From Enterovibrio norvegicus_B (GTDB lineage Bacteria; Pseudomonadota; Gammaproteobacteria; Enterobacterales; Vibrionaceae), in assembly GCF_002876705.1 (NCBI RefSeq), contig NZ_MDAG01000057.1, forward strand, positions 1-64,000: 64,000 nt of DNA, written 5' to 3'. How positions within the stretch are numbered: the first letter of the stretch is position 1; each line of letters starts with the position of its first letter. The translations under genes and the position numbers were made by a program. Below the pieces are notes generated by a model that saw nothing but the letters and a program-made list of their open reading frames with translations, searched no databases and had not been told where the DNA came from. Shown in pieces: positions 1 to 8,661 of this stretch.

Positions 1-34
1 AAAGCCTACGCCGTGCTTTAAACGGTCAATCGGA

Positions 35-111
<77 letters not shown>

Positions 112-485
112 CTTTCGAAAAGCCTGACTGCAAAGTCAGGCTTTTTTCGTTTTTGTCATGGATTGTCATAACCCTCAGGCCGTAGCAAAGGGTTTGCCCG
201 TACAAATCCGTCACCCACATCACGTTCGAAACATCGGACTGCAAAGTCAGGCTTTTTTCTTTTTCGCCATGTATTTGCATCACCCTCAGGCCGTTGCAAA
301 GGGTTTGCCCGTACAAATCCGTCACCCACATCACGCTCGAAATATCGGGCTGCAAAGTCAGGCTTTCTTCGTTTACGCCATGTATTAGCATCACCCTCAG
401 GCCGTTGCAAAGGGTTTGCCCGTACAAATCCGTCACCCACATCATGCTCGAAATATCGGACTGTAAAGTTAGGCATTCTTCGTTT
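112..485 (+). repeat. 111-bp tandem repeats derived from the tRNA 3' end and terminator
   Basis: A unit of 111 bp recurs in register: CAAATCC begins at 203, 314 and 425, and the tRNA T-loop copy begins at 91. GCAAAGTCAGGC-type terminator segments start at 130, 241 and 352, with a decayed one near 463. Each unit holds a degraded tRNA T-arm/acceptor-like segment, a decayed terminator and a spacer that includes CCCTCAGGCCGT. The later copies have lost the left arm of the terminator hairpin. The layout recalls the tRNA-derived tandem repeats distal to E. coli tyrT (rtT). Because 111 is a multiple of three, spurious repetitive reading frames appear on both strands; I do not consider them genes. 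Confidence 0.85.
121..148 (+). terminator. Rho-independent terminator of tRNA-fMet
   Basis: A perfect 9-bp stem AGCCTGACT / AGTCAGGCT with loop GCAA is followed by a run of six T. It begins 10 bases after the tRNA 3' end. Degenerate copies of it recur every 111 bp downstream as part of the tandem repeat. Confidence 0.9.
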
Positions 486-594
486 TTGCTATTTCTCTTC
501 TCAATATCTATTCCCTTAACTTGGCCACTTCTATAGGTAATTTCTCTGTGTTAGGTTATTAGACTGGTTATCTAGGACAGATGAGAGAACTTAC

Positions 595-1089
595 ATGGCA
601 GTTTCTGATACGTCGAACCTCGACCGCATTGATATTGAGATCCTTCGAATTTTGCAATCTAATGGGCGATTACCTGTCGTTGAATTAGCAAAGAGGGTGA
701 ACCTCACGACAACGCCTTGTTCGGAGCGCGTTAAGCGGCTAGAGAGGGAGGGGTATATCTCGGGTTATCACGCGGATATTTCCGCTGAGAAGCTTGGGTT
801 AGAGGTTGTAGTATTCATCCATATCCGGCTTGACCAAACGAACTTGTCGATCTTTGATAAATTCGCAAAATCGGCGTTACTGATCCCCGAAATTGAAGAG
901 TGTTACTCTTTGTCTGGTGATTTCGATGCAATGATTAAAATCCGCGTCAAAAACATAAAAGCCTACCAACAATTCATGTCGACGCGAATCATTCAGCTAC
1001 CTGGCGTTATCCAAACACGCAGCGAAATCGTCATTGCTGAATACAAACGAAGTGCAGGGATTAATCCTGAGTTAATATCTCCCTGTTGA
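595..1089 (+). CDS. Lrp/AsnC-family transcriptional regulator
   Basis: This 164-residue protein has an N-terminal winged helix-turn-helix (about residues 9-60, with LDRIDIEILRILQSNGR and a recognition helix near TTTPCSERVKRLE). A C-terminal RAM ligand-binding domain follows (about 70-150, containing the SGDFDAMIKI segment). The length is typical for Lrp/AsnC proteins, which form octamers and sense amino acids. The next gene on the same strand encodes a CtlX-type citrulline/arginine-related hydrolase, so an amino acid of that pathway is a likely effector (inference). The start is ATG with GAGAG about 10 bases upstream. The region after it holds repeated GGTAAAT motifs that could be its operators. 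Confidence 0.9.
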   Translation: MAVSDTSNLDRIDIEILRILQSNGRLPVVELAKRVNLTTTPCSERVKRLEREGYISGYHADISAEKLGLEVVVFIHIRLDQTNLSIFDKFAKSALLIPEIEECYSLSGDFDAMIKIRVKNIKAYQQFMSTRIIQLPGVIQTRSEIVIAEYKRSAGINPELISPC

Positions 1090-1169
1090 TCTCGTCAACA
1101 CACGCTCGCTGAACCACCACCTTTAGACTGTTTAGGTTAAGAGAAAGTGACGGGGTGATTCTGTGCTAT

Positions 1170-1251
1170 AAAGGTAAATTACCCACATGTTCAATATCAT
1201 TAAGGTTATTTACCTTTGGGTGGCCAAAGAGTTTCTGCAATTTAGGTAAAT
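1170..1251. promoter_or_regulatory. Candidate Lrp-type operator region upstream of ctlX
   Basis: Three copies of an AGGTAAAT-like motif lie about 36 bp apart. AAAGGTAAAT at 1170-1179 and ATTTACCTTT at 1208-1217 form a perfect inverted repeat, and AGGTAAAT at 1244-1251 is a third direct copy. They lie between the Lrp-type gene and ctlX. Phased sites are usual for Lrp octamers; that this regulator binds here is inference. Confidence 0.45.
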
Positions 1252-1317
1252 GTCTCTTCAGAGTGTTACTAAAATAAACCTCATAATAACAATGTTAATA
1301 AAATGTTGAGGTGTAAG

Positions 1318-2286
1318 ATGGTCGCACCAGCGCTTAGAGATATGATCCCTGCTCCAAAAGAATATGTGCACTCGACCAATGCGGTTGTGATGGTGCCGCC
1401 TGTCGATTTCAAATTTAATGCTGAAACCAGCGCAGACAATGAATTTCAAAAAAAACTGGCCCTGACGGACGAACAAGTGCGTCAACAAGCTCTGTTGGAA
1501 TTTAACGGTATGGTTGAGTTGCTTCGTCGTCATGGTGTGAACGTGACGGTGATGAATTACGAACAAGGCAAAGATGAAACGCCTGATGCCGTCTTTCCCA
1601 ATAATTGGTTTTCTACCTCGCCGACGGGTGATGTGTATTTGTTTCCTATGGCATGTGAAAACCGCCGTCGAGAAGTGAGGACGCGACAATTGGTCTCGTC
1701 ACTTGTCGCGCAAGGCTTCAATGTTCTGAATGTGCAGGAAATTGGTGACTTGAAGGCACCTCAATCTTTTCTAGAAAGCACCGGTGTCATGATCATGGAT
1801 CATATCAACGCCACCATTTACGCCGCGTTATCTGTGCGATGTGACCGTGAGTTACTCCAGCAATTTGCGGATGAAGCGGGATTCAACGATGTGGTCTTTT
1901 TTGACACGAAAATGGCGTCAGGGCAGGCTGTGTACCACTCCAACGTAATGATGGCTGTGGGTGAAGGGTTTTCGGTGATCTGTGATGAGATCATTGAGGA
2001 ATTCGAGCGTCGTCGTGTTCTGTCATCACTTCAGAAAACGAAAGACGTGGTTTCAATCACCGAAGAACAGATGAACCACTTCTGCGGCAATATTTTGCAG
2101 CTGCGTAATGACAAAAATGAAAAGCTCATTGTGATGTCGATGTCCGCTTACAATGCGTTCACGAAGGAGCAGAAAGATGTGCTTCGTCATCATGGCCAAT
2201 TGATTCCTATTGATGTGTCTACCATAGAGACCATTGGTGGTGGGAGCGTGCGCTGTATGCTGGCGGAAAATTTCCTTCCTCGCTAA
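1318..2286 (+). CDS. ctlX: CtlX-type citrulline hydrolase (amidinotransferase fold)
   Basis: This protein belongs to the guanidino-group-modifying (arginine deiminase/amidinotransferase) superfamily and most resembles the citrulline-utilisation hydrolase CtlX, which splits the ureido group of citrulline to yield ornithine. Visible landmarks are DAVFPNNWFST near residue 85, the ESTG segment, YHSNVMM, and the C-terminal GGGSVRCMLAE with the nucleophilic Cys. I chose the ATG at 1318 because GAGG sits 6 bases upstream; another in-frame ATG at 1303 lacks a ribosome-binding site and would add MLRCK. The product has 322 residues. It follows the Lrp-type gene in the same direction. Another amidino hydrolase activity (for example on arginine) is possible, but the CtlX match is good. 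Confidence 0.85.
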   Translation: MVAPALRDMIPAPKEYVHSTNAVVMVPPVDFKFNAETSADNEFQKKLALTDEQVRQQALLEFNGMVELLRRHGVNVTVMNYEQGKDETPDAVFPNNWFSTSPTGDVYLFPMACENRRREVRTRQLVSSLVAQGFNVLNVQEIGDLKAPQSFLESTGVMIMDHINATIYAALSVRCDRELLQQFADEAGFNDVVFFDTKMASGQAVYHSNVMMAVGEGFSVICDEIIEEFERRRVLSSLQKTKDVVSITEEQMNHFCGNILQLRNDKNEKLIVMSMSAYNAFTKEQKDVLRHHGQLIPIDVSTIETIGGGSVRCMLAENFLPR

Positions 2287-2302
2287 TGCGGTCGCTTTTC
2301 AG

Positions 2303-2338
2303 CAAAAGCCCTATCTATTGATGGGGCTTTTTGTTTTT
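2303..2338 (+). terminator. Terminator after ctlX
   Basis: The stem AAAAGCCC / GGGGCTTTT with an 11-base loop is followed by TTGTTTTT, 17 bases after the ctlX stop. Confidence 0.8.
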
Positions 2339-2369
2339 GAACAAGCACCTTGAGGTTGTTTGGGTATAA
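2339..2369. repeat. Copy A of a dispersed intergenic repeat
   Basis: This 31-bp stretch matches 23961-23991 at 29 of 31 positions and is related to 53417-53444. The core reads CTTGAGGTTGTTTGG and ends in TATAA. Copy A lacks the left inverted end seen in the other two copies. Confidence 0.7.
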
Positions 2370-2480
2370 AAGCAATTAGTTGCACAATTGGGTATCCGTC
2401 TTATCCTTAAGAGAGTCTATAAGAATAAGCTAGTTAGCAATGAGAGGGGAATGTCTCCACCTCGATAAGGGAGAGTTGCT

Positions 2481-3413
2481 ATGCCGGAAAGACGATACCG
2501 CCTTATCACTCGAAGCGATTTCGATGGGTTAGTGTGTGCGGTACTGCTCAAGCACATCGACTTGATTGACGACATCAAGTTTGTTCATCCGAAGGATATG
2601 CAAGATGGTGTGATTGATATCAACGAGTACGACATAACCACCAACCTTCCTTACAACCCGAAAGCACACCTTTGTATCGACCACCATGCTTCTGAGTTGA
2701 TCCGAAACGGAGAACTCAGCCCTAACCATATTATTGATCCTGCAGCCCCCTCTGCGGCGCGTGTTGTATGGAAGCACTTTGGCGGAGACAGTACGTTCCC
2801 TGCGGAGTGGGACGAAATGATGGAAGAAGTGGACAAAGGTGACTCTGCGCAATACACCAAAGACGAAGTGTTGTATCCATCAGGATGGGGCTTGCTGAAT
2901 TTCATCATGGACTCCCGCACTGGGCTGGGTCGATTTCAGGAATTCCGCATCTCAAACTACCAATTGATGATGGATTTGATCGACCACTGTCGTGATAAGG
3001 GCATTGATGAGATCATGTTGCTAGACGACGTGAAAGAACGCGCAGACTTGTACTTTAGTCACCGAGAGAAGTTTCAAGAGCAACTGCGTCGTTGTGGTTC
3101 GATATGCGGAAATTTGGTCATCCTCGACCTTCGCCATGAAGACAAGATTTGGGCTGGGAATCGCTTCGAAATCTATGCGTTGTTTCCTCAGTGCAATATT
3201 TCCATCCATGTACTGTGGGGCTTCAAAAAGCAAAACACCGTATTCGCGTGTGGTAAATCCATTTTCGATAAATCATCGAAGACGAACATTGGTGAATTGA
3301 TGTTGAACTTCGGCGGCGGTGGACATGAAAACGCAGGAACCTGCCAAGTGCCGAACGAAATGGCGGCGCAGATCCAAGATGATCTTATCGTGAGGATCAA
3401 CACGGACGGCTAG
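2481..3413 (+). CDS. DHH/DHHA1-family phosphoesterase
   Basis: The 310-residue protein carries the metal-binding motifs of DHH phosphoesterases: SDFDG at residues 12-16, CIDHH at 65-69, and the C-terminal DHHA1 glycine motif GGGGHENAGT near 275-284. Relatives act as nanoRNases, cyclic-dinucleotide phosphodiesterases or exopolyphosphatases. The sequence does not tell which phosphoester is the substrate. It is likely cytoplasmic: no signal peptide or membrane segment is visible. The start ATG has GGGAGAG about 7 bases upstream. It appears to be a single-gene unit, with a terminator on each side. Confidence 0.85.
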   Translation: MPERRYRLITRSDFDGLVCAVLLKHIDLIDDIKFVHPKDMQDGVIDINEYDITTNLPYNPKAHLCIDHHASELIRNGELSPNHIIDPAAPSAARVVWKHFGGDSTFPAEWDEMMEEVDKGDSAQYTKDEVLYPSGWGLLNFIMDSRTGLGRFQEFRISNYQLMMDLIDHCRDKGIDEIMLLDDVKERADLYFSHREKFQEQLRRCGSICGNLVILDLRHEDKIWAGNRFEIYALFPQCNISIHVLWGFKKQNTVFACGKSIFDKSSKTNIGELMLNFGGGGHENAGTCQVPNEMAAQIQDDLIVRINTDG

Positions 3414-3451
3414 CCCCACGTATAAGCCGAATGGCATAACGGATAACAATA

Positions 3452-3477
3452 AAAAAGTCGGGCATGCCCGACTTTTT
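3452..3477. terminator. Bidirectional terminator between convergent genes
   Basis: A perfect palindrome has arms AAAAAGTCGGGCA / TGCCCGACTTTTT with no unpaired loop base. It lies between the convergent DHH phosphoesterase and ATP-grasp genes and has T-runs on both strands. Confidence 0.85.
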
Positions 3478-3505
3478 CTGTTTTCGTCATGTGTAAACAC
3501 GATCG

Positions 3506-4492
3506 CTAATTGGATGGCGTGTACGTGCCTACAAAGTGTTTCGCGCAGTAAGCCACACGCTCTTCGGGTGTTGGCGGTGTGGCGAGCACACCCATACGTT
3601 CAATATGGCGAAGACGCGGTAACAAGCCACAGTCATTAGCGATCTGAATGGCCAAACCCGGACGCGCGTTAAGTTCGAGCACCATCGGACCTTTTTCTTT
3701 GTCCAACACCATGTCTGTGCCTAGGTATCCGAGGCTTGTCATTTCCCATGCGCTGGCAGCAAGGGTTAACAATTGCTCCCAGTGAGGGACATGCAATTCT
3801 GACAGCGCACGACCCGTGTCAGGGTGATGTTCGATAGGGCGGTTAAATTGCACGGCGCGAAGGGCTTTTCCAGTGGCGATATCAATACCGACACCCACAG
3901 CACCTTGGTGAAGGTTCGCTTTCCCATCAGAAGCTGATGTCGAAAGACGCATCATCGCCATGACAGGGTAGCCTTTGAACACGATGACGCGAATATCAGG
4001 TACACCTTCGTAGCTAAAACCATCAAAGACATCGTCAAATTGAATCAGGTTTTCGACCACTGCGACATCGTTTTTTCCGCCAAGGGAGAAAAGACCAGCA
4101 AGCGTGTTGGTGATATGGCGTTCAACTTCAATCTTGCTAACTTCAGTGCCTGAGGGCTTTTTGTAAATTCCATCTTGGTTTGAGGTAACAACCAGAATGC
4201 CTTTACCGCCAGAGCCTTGCGCGGGTTTGATAACAAAGCCTGGCCAGTCTTTCACCATGTCATGAATGGATGGCACGCTGTGTTGCTCGCTGATGACGCC
4301 GATAAGCTCAGGCACGGTTGCCCCCGCGTGTTGTGCGAGGGTTTTCGTCTTGAGCTTGTCGTCCACTAGAGGGAACAACTTCCGGTTGTTATAACGTCCA
4401 ATGTAGCTGATGTTGCGTCGGTTCATGCCCATGATGCCAGCGCGGTTTAGCTTAAAAGGGGACGTAAATTTTTTCGTCAGCAAAGAAAACAT
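3506..4492 (-). CDS. RimK-like ATP-grasp (alpha-L-glutamate ligase-like) protein
   Basis: This 328-residue ATP-grasp protein is of the alpha-L-glutamate ligase-like type. The nucleotide-binding segment GFVIKPAQGSGGKGI lies at about residues 84-99, and the metal-binding VLELNARPGL is near 275. Such enzymes join an amino acid or amine to a carboxylate through an acyl phosphate. It is the last of three minus-strand genes: the stop of the transglutaminase-7TM gene is only 4 bases upstream, so the two are almost certainly co-transcribed. Comparative genomics (Iyer, Aravind and colleagues on amidoligases) predicted that such ATP-grasp / inactive transglutaminase / aspartyl peptidase trios make or process a peptide-type modification. 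The substrate here is unknown. Confidence 0.88.
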   Translation of the reverse strand: MFSLLTKKFTSPFKLNRAGIMGMNRRNISYIGRYNNRKLFPLVDDKLKTKTLAQHAGATVPELIGVISEQHSVPSIHDMVKDWPGFVIKPAQGSGGKGILVVTSNQDGIYKKPSGTEVSKIEVERHITNTLAGLFSLGGKNDVAVVENLIQFDDVFDGFSYEGVPDIRVIVFKGYPVMAMMRLSTSASDGKANLHQGAVGVGIDIATGKALRAVQFNRPIEHHPDTGRALSELHVPHWEQLLTLAASAWEMTSLGYLGTDMVLDKEKGPMVLELNARPGLAIQIANDCGLLPRLRHIERMGVLATPPTPEERVAYCAKHFVGTYTPSN

Positions 4493-4496
4493 GGCG

Positions 4497-6002
4497 TTAA
4501 TCCTTCACCAGCGGCTTAAAGCGTTTTAGCTCGCTCAAGCGATAGCCCGTGTAGTTACCCAGCATCAAAATTACCGCCAGAATCACCAACTGAATACCGA
4601 TGAAGTTAAACGTAATGTGGCGAACGAAATCATTGGTCATTGCCATGTAAACCAGCACGGCTGTAAGCAAAGAGCCACCGCCTTGAACAATCACTTCTTT
4701 CGCGCCTTCCTCTTCCCAAAGAATCGACATACGTTCGATGGTCCAAGAAAGGATAATCATTGGGAAGAAGGTGATAGTTAAGCCTTCCACTAAACCAATC
4801 TTAAAGGCGACCACGGTGAACACGGAAATAATCAGAATCACCGTAATGATCACGGCTGATATTCGCGCAACGAGCAACAAGTTCAGCCGCGACAAGTAAC
4901 TTCGGATGATCAGACCCGTACCCACGATCAGCAAGAAGCCAACAATGCCTGGGACCAATTGCGTTTGTACAAACGCGACTGCAATCAAAACAGGCATAAA
5001 GGTGCCTGACGTTTTAAGACCAATGAGTACGCGCAGCATGACCACAATCAGCGCGCCAATAGGAACAAGCATGATGGTTTTGAACATCGCTTGCTCTTCA
5101 ATGGGTAGGCTGTGGATCGAGAAGTTCAGCAGGCTTTCAGCTTGGATCTTTTCATCCGTGGCTTGTTGCGGACTGATATCTTGCGCGATGATGGAGAAGC
5201 TGACTTGGCTATTCGTGCCTCCCATAACTTCAAGCAGTGGGGTGCCTTTTTGATTCCAGATCACCCGATTCTTGGTTGTGTCTAATGCGCCCGTATCGAG
5301 ATTAAACAGTTCCCACTTGTCGTTATTCCAAATTTCGACCATTGGAATAATGCTTTGGCGGCGACGACCATCTTCAAGTTGCAGCGCGCCGACGACGCGA
5401 GCATGAATGCCTTCTAAAGAAAGAATCGCTGAGATTGCATCCGCTTTACTCATTTCTTTTGTCAGCAAGCCTGCATTTTGGCTTTCATTGTCATTGAACT
5501 GTTTAATCAACTCACGCGTTAGCGTGCTGTTATCCGCAGAACGTTGACGCGCCTGCGACAGCATGGCTTCAGCCGCGGTCATTAATGGGCTATCAAGCAC
5601 GACGGGCTTGGCATCACCGATAGGCGGCTCTGTGGGGAACTTCGCGTTTTCATCCACCAACATTTGGTTTTTGAAATAGAGGATTTGGTTACCGTTGGCC
5701 TCGCGCTTCGTCCATTCTGCACGACGTCCATTTTCCGTGTTTATCAATGCAAAACCATACCCTGGCGAGCTTGTGTTCTCATTGATCAGCGTAAAACCTT
5801 GCTGTGTGTCTGGCGTGGCGAGTGAAATCTTAACAGGGTCGCCTTTTGCCTGAAATTCAACGCGGGCTTCCACTTCCCACACTTGATGTTCTTGTCCCGC
5901 TGTCCACGGCACGCCGTACACATCATGACGATATAAACTCATGCCGAGACCAACAATGATCAGCATGGTGATGAGTAAGTAGAAAGGAACGCGTGAAGTC
6001 AT
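4497..6002 (-). CDS. Inactive transglutaminase fused to a 7TM membrane domain
   Basis: The 501-residue protein begins with one membrane anchor (about residues 6-23). A periplasmic region of about 280 residues follows, including a transglutaminase-like fold near DAISAILSLEGIHARVVG where the usual catalytic Cys is absent. A C-terminal block of hydrophobic helices from about residue 305 to 485 matches the 7TM-transglutaminase architecture. It is probably a membrane receptor or scaffold rather than an enzyme. It is the middle gene of the minus-strand trio, 38 bases after the peptidase gene and 4 bases before the ATP-grasp gene. Whether the 7TM part transports or senses is not visible from sequence. 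Confidence 0.87.
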   Translation of the reverse strand: MTSRVPFYLLITMLIIVGLGMSLYRHDVYGVPWTAGQEHQVWEVEARVEFQAKGDPVKISLATPDTQQGFTLINENTSSPGYGFALINTENGRRAEWTKREANGNQILYFKNQMLVDENAKFPTEPPIGDAKPVVLDSPLMTAAEAMLSQARQRSADNSTLTRELIKQFNDNESQNAGLLTKEMSKADAISAILSLEGIHARVVGALQLEDGRRRQSIIPMVEIWNNDKWELFNLDTGALDTTKNRVIWNQKGTPLLEVMGGTNSQVSFSIIAQDISPQQATDEKIQAESLLNFSIHSLPIEEQAMFKTIMLVPIGALIVVMLRVLIGLKTSGTFMPVLIAVAFVQTQLVPGIVGFLLIVGTGLIIRSYLSRLNLLLVARISAVIITVILIISVFTVVAFKIGLVEGLTITFFPMIILSWTIERMSILWEEEGAKEVIVQGGGSLLTAVLVYMAMTNDFVRHITFNFIGIQLVILAVILMLGNYTGYRLSELKRFKPLVKD

Positions 6003-6040
6003 TTTGTCCTCGTTTTTTGCACTGATACTGACTCAGTGGC

Positions 6041-6802
6041 TTATTTATCGTCGGCTACGTATTTCGCGTGGATATATGATTTGCTGACATCAACAACTGC
6101 AATATCCTTGAAAAATTCGCGACCCAACAAGACTGGGAATTCCATGTGTGAGCGGTCAGCTAAGGTAAACTGCGCTTTTTCGTGCAAGTTACCGAGGCGA
6201 ACACGAAGTTCGACGACAGGGCGACGCTCAAGTTGTTCAGAGGAGGCTTGGCGGATCTTCACCCAGCGCTTTACAGGCGCTTCGAGAGATTCTTCCGGCT
6301 CAATATCGCCTTTTTCGTTTTTGGTGTGCGCGAGGGTGAAACTGACCCATGTTTTACCGTCGCGTTCAAATTCTTGGATGTTGGTGGCGTTCAATGATGA
6401 TGTGGTTGCGCCGGTGTCGATGCGCGCTTTGAAATTGGCGTTTGCCGCATTCATCCATATCCACTCTTGCTCACCCAAAATGGCCTTGTTGTCAGCCAAC
6501 GGCACAGGCACTTTCTTTTCAACGTAGACAATTTCGGGTTCAGGGCGATTCGCTGCTTCTCGTGCTTGGTTTTTACGCATGATATTGAGCGTTTCTGTCA
6601 GCTCATTCACTTGCGATTCTAGCGTGGTGATTTGAGTTTGTTGCTCTGTGAGTCCACCATTGAGCGTTGAGAGGTCGTCTTGAATTGACGTTTCTACCTT
6701 GTTTATTGCGTCCAAGGTTTGCTGATGCTGCTGTTGTGACGTGATCGTACAACCAGAAAGTGCAGCAGAAAAAAGTATCAGCAATCCGATGCGAGTTGGC
6801 AT
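6041..6802 (-). CDS. Retropepsin-like aspartyl protease lipoprotein (ATP-dependent zinc protease family)
   Basis: The 253-residue protein has a lipoprotein signal peptide ending in LSGC (Cys18 is the lipidation site). A coiled coil spans about residues 28-85, and a C-terminal pepsin-like half-domain carries DTGATTSS (Asp129-Thr-Gly), the catalytic motif of retropepsins. The family is often called ATP-dependent zinc protease, a name with little experimental backing. It is the first gene of the trio with the 7TM transglutaminase and ATP-grasp genes, with GGAG just upstream of its ATG. A periplasmic dimeric protease that processes or trims the trio's peptide product would fit. That role is inference. 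Confidence 0.88.
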   Translation of the reverse strand: MPTRIGLLILFSAALSGCTITSQQQHQQTLDAINKVETSIQDDLSTLNGGLTEQQTQITTLESQVNELTETLNIMRKNQAREAANRPEPEIVYVEKKVPVPLADNKAILGEQEWIWMNAANANFKARIDTGATTSSLNATNIQEFERDGKTWVSFTLAHTKNEKGDIEPEESLEAPVKRWVKIRQASSEQLERRPVVELRVRLGNLHEKAQFTLADRSHMEFPVLLGREFFKDIAVVDVSKSYIHAKYVADDK

Positions 6803-6857
6803 GAGGAGCTCCGTGCTGGGTGATTAAGGAGTTGATTTTAGGGCGTTAGTCTAGCCT

Positions 6858-6883
6858 GAAAAAAAGGGCGCGAGAAGCGCCCT
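6858..6883 (-). terminator. Terminator of cmoAB
   Basis: The stem AGGGCGC / GCGCCCT with a 5-base loop is followed on the minus strand by seven T, 10 bases after the cmoB stop. Confidence 0.85.
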
Positions 6884-6893
6884 ATGTCATAGA

Positions 6894-7865
6894 TTAGTCA
6901 GGATTCTTGGCTACAAGGATAGCACGCTTCGGTGCCGGGTAGCCCTCTACTGTCTTGGTTGGGTCGTTAGGATCCAAGTAGTCTGGAAGCGAGTTGTGGG
7001 TCATCCACCCCGTCGTACGCTGCTCGTCGGTGGTAGTGATACATTCATCAACAATGCGCACATCAACAAATCCCACCTTTTCGAGCCATACTTTCAGGGC
7101 TTTAGCCGACGGGAAAAAGTACACATTTCGCATTTGGGCATATCTGTCAAACGGAACCAATACCGCATTTTCGTCGCCATCAATAACCAGTGTTTCCAAA
7201 ACCAACTCGCCGTTTTTTACCAATTGGTTCTTTAATTGAATCAAATGGTCCAACGGTGAACGGCGGTGGTAAAGCACACCCATGCTGAACACAGTGTCGA
7301 AAGCTCTTAACTCTGGCAGGCGTTCAATCCCTAGAGGTAAAAGGTGCGCACGTTGGTCATTCCCCATCAAGCGACGGATCGCCTCAAATTGAACGAGGAA
7401 AAGTTCAGACGGGTCGATACCTACGGTGAGTTCTGCGCCTTCACCCAGCATGCGCCACATGTGATAACCATTGCCACAACCCACGTCGAGAACATAGCGA
7501 CCTTTCAACGGAGAAATGTGCGGAAGCACGCGGTCCCATTTCCAATCTGATCGCCACTCTGTATCAATGTCGATGCCATGAACGCGGTATGGGCCTTTAC
7601 GCCATGGGTGGAATGAGCGCAGCAAGTTTTCCAACTTAGAACGCTGACCTTCTGGTAACTCATCATCGCTGCCAACCGTTACGCTGTCTTTTAGTTCAAA
7701 CGAGGATGGTGCGTCTGTTGGGATCTTCTTTAGCACGCGCATCCATTTTGGCATGTCGCCGTGCGGAAGCTCTTGCCACTCCGCCAGTTGAGCTGGCAAG
7801 ACATTCAGCCAGTTTTGAAGACGGTTTTTAGCGATGAGTTGGTAGAAGTCAGAAAAGTCGAACAT
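6894..7865 (-). CDS. cmoB: tRNA U34 carboxymethyltransferase CmoB
   Basis: CmoB transfers the carboxymethyl group of carboxy-SAM to 5-hydroxyuridine at the wobble position of tRNA, giving cmo5U. The 323-residue length matches the family. The methyltransferase Rossmann motif VLDVGCGNGYHMWRM lies near residues 125-140, and GVLYHRRSPLDHL follows in the usual place. It sits 67 bases downstream of cmoA, whose product supplies the carboxy-SAM substrate, and both are read from the minus strand as an operon. cmoB is also next to cmoA in E. coli. Confidence 0.96.
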   Translation of the reverse strand: MFDFSDFYQLIAKNRLQNWLNVLPAQLAEWQELPHGDMPKWMRVLKKIPTDAPSSFELKDSVTVGSDDELPEGQRSKLENLLRSFHPWRKGPYRVHGIDIDTEWRSDWKWDRVLPHISPLKGRYVLDVGCGNGYHMWRMLGEGAELTVGIDPSELFLVQFEAIRRLMGNDQRAHLLPLGIERLPELRAFDTVFSMGVLYHRRSPLDHLIQLKNQLVKNGELVLETLVIDGDENAVLVPFDRYAQMRNVYFFPSAKALKVWLEKVGFVDVRIVDECITTTDEQRTTGWMTHNSLPDYLDPNDPTKTVEGYPAPKRAILVAKNPD

Positions 7866-7932
7866 GGCGTATAAGTCTGTCTGTTAATGTATTTAATGAG
7901 TGCTGTAGGTTAGCGCGCGTTGTGTACCTGAT

Positions 7933-8661
7933 TTACTTAATGGCAAACATAGAGCCAAAGTTAAAGCATTGGAACCACACAGCAACACTGCTGAAACCTA
8001 TATTGCTCAAACGTTGCTTATGGCAATCGATGGTGTCGGGTTTCATCACGTTTTCAAGTGCGCTGCGTTTTTGGCTGATTTCGAGTTCGCTGTAACCGTT
8101 CGCACGTTTAAAATCGTGGTGAAGGTCAATAAGTAACTCATGCGCTGTTTCATCAGCAAAGCTGTATTTTTCTGACAGGATCAGAATGCCGCCTGGCTTT
8201 AGTCCAGCGTAAATGCGTTCTAGCAGGGCTTGGCGATCGTCAGGGTTTAGAAACTGAAGCGTAAAGTTCAGCACAACCACAGAGGCGTTTTCGATATCGA
8301 CATGACGAATATCATTCTCGATAACCGATACATCCGTTTCTGAACGGTAAGCGTTAACGTGCAGTTGGCAGCGTTCAACCATTGCTGGAGAGTTATCAAC
8401 GGCGATAATTTTGCAGTTCGGCGCACTGATGTGGCGACGCATCGATAACGTTGCTGCACCCAGTGAGCAGCCAAGATCATAGATGCTTGAACCGTCTGAG
8501 GCATAGCGCTCAGCAAGCATACCGATGGCAGAGATGATGTTGCTGTAGCCCGGAACCGAACGTTGGATCATGTCGGGGAAGACTTCAGCGACGTTAGCAT
8601 CGAACGTGAAATCGCCGAGTTTCTCTATAGGAGCAGCAAAAATATTGTCGTGATTGGCCAT
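7933..8661 (-). CDS. cmoA: Carboxy-S-adenosyl-L-methionine synthase CmoA
   Basis: CmoA converts SAM and prephenate into carboxy-SAM, the cofactor used by CmoB. The 242-residue protein has the SAM-binding motif IYDLGCSLGAATLSMRRH (about residues 60-77) and the adenine-site acidic residue in AVDNSPAMVERC, in full agreement with the family. It is the first gene of the cmoAB operon. AGG lies upstream of the ATG, and the 353-bp region before it separates it from the divergent accessory operon. Confidence 0.96.
   Translation of the reverse strand: MANHDNIFAAPIEKLGDFTFDANVAEVFPDMIQRSVPGYSNIISAIGMLAERYASDGSSIYDLGCSLGAATLSMRRHISAPNCKIIAVDNSPAMVERCQLHVNAYRSETDVSVIENDIRHVDIENASVVVLNFTLQFLNPDDRQALLERIYAGLKPGGILILSEKYSFADETAHELLIDLHHDFKRANGYSELEISQKRSALENVMKPDTIDCHKQRLSNIGFSSVAVWFQCFNFGSMFAIK

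Noticed and set aside
112..485. Possible CRISPR array
   Set aside because: Units are contiguous 111-bp near-copies of tRNA and terminator sequence, without short repeats alternating with unique spacers, and no cas genes are present.
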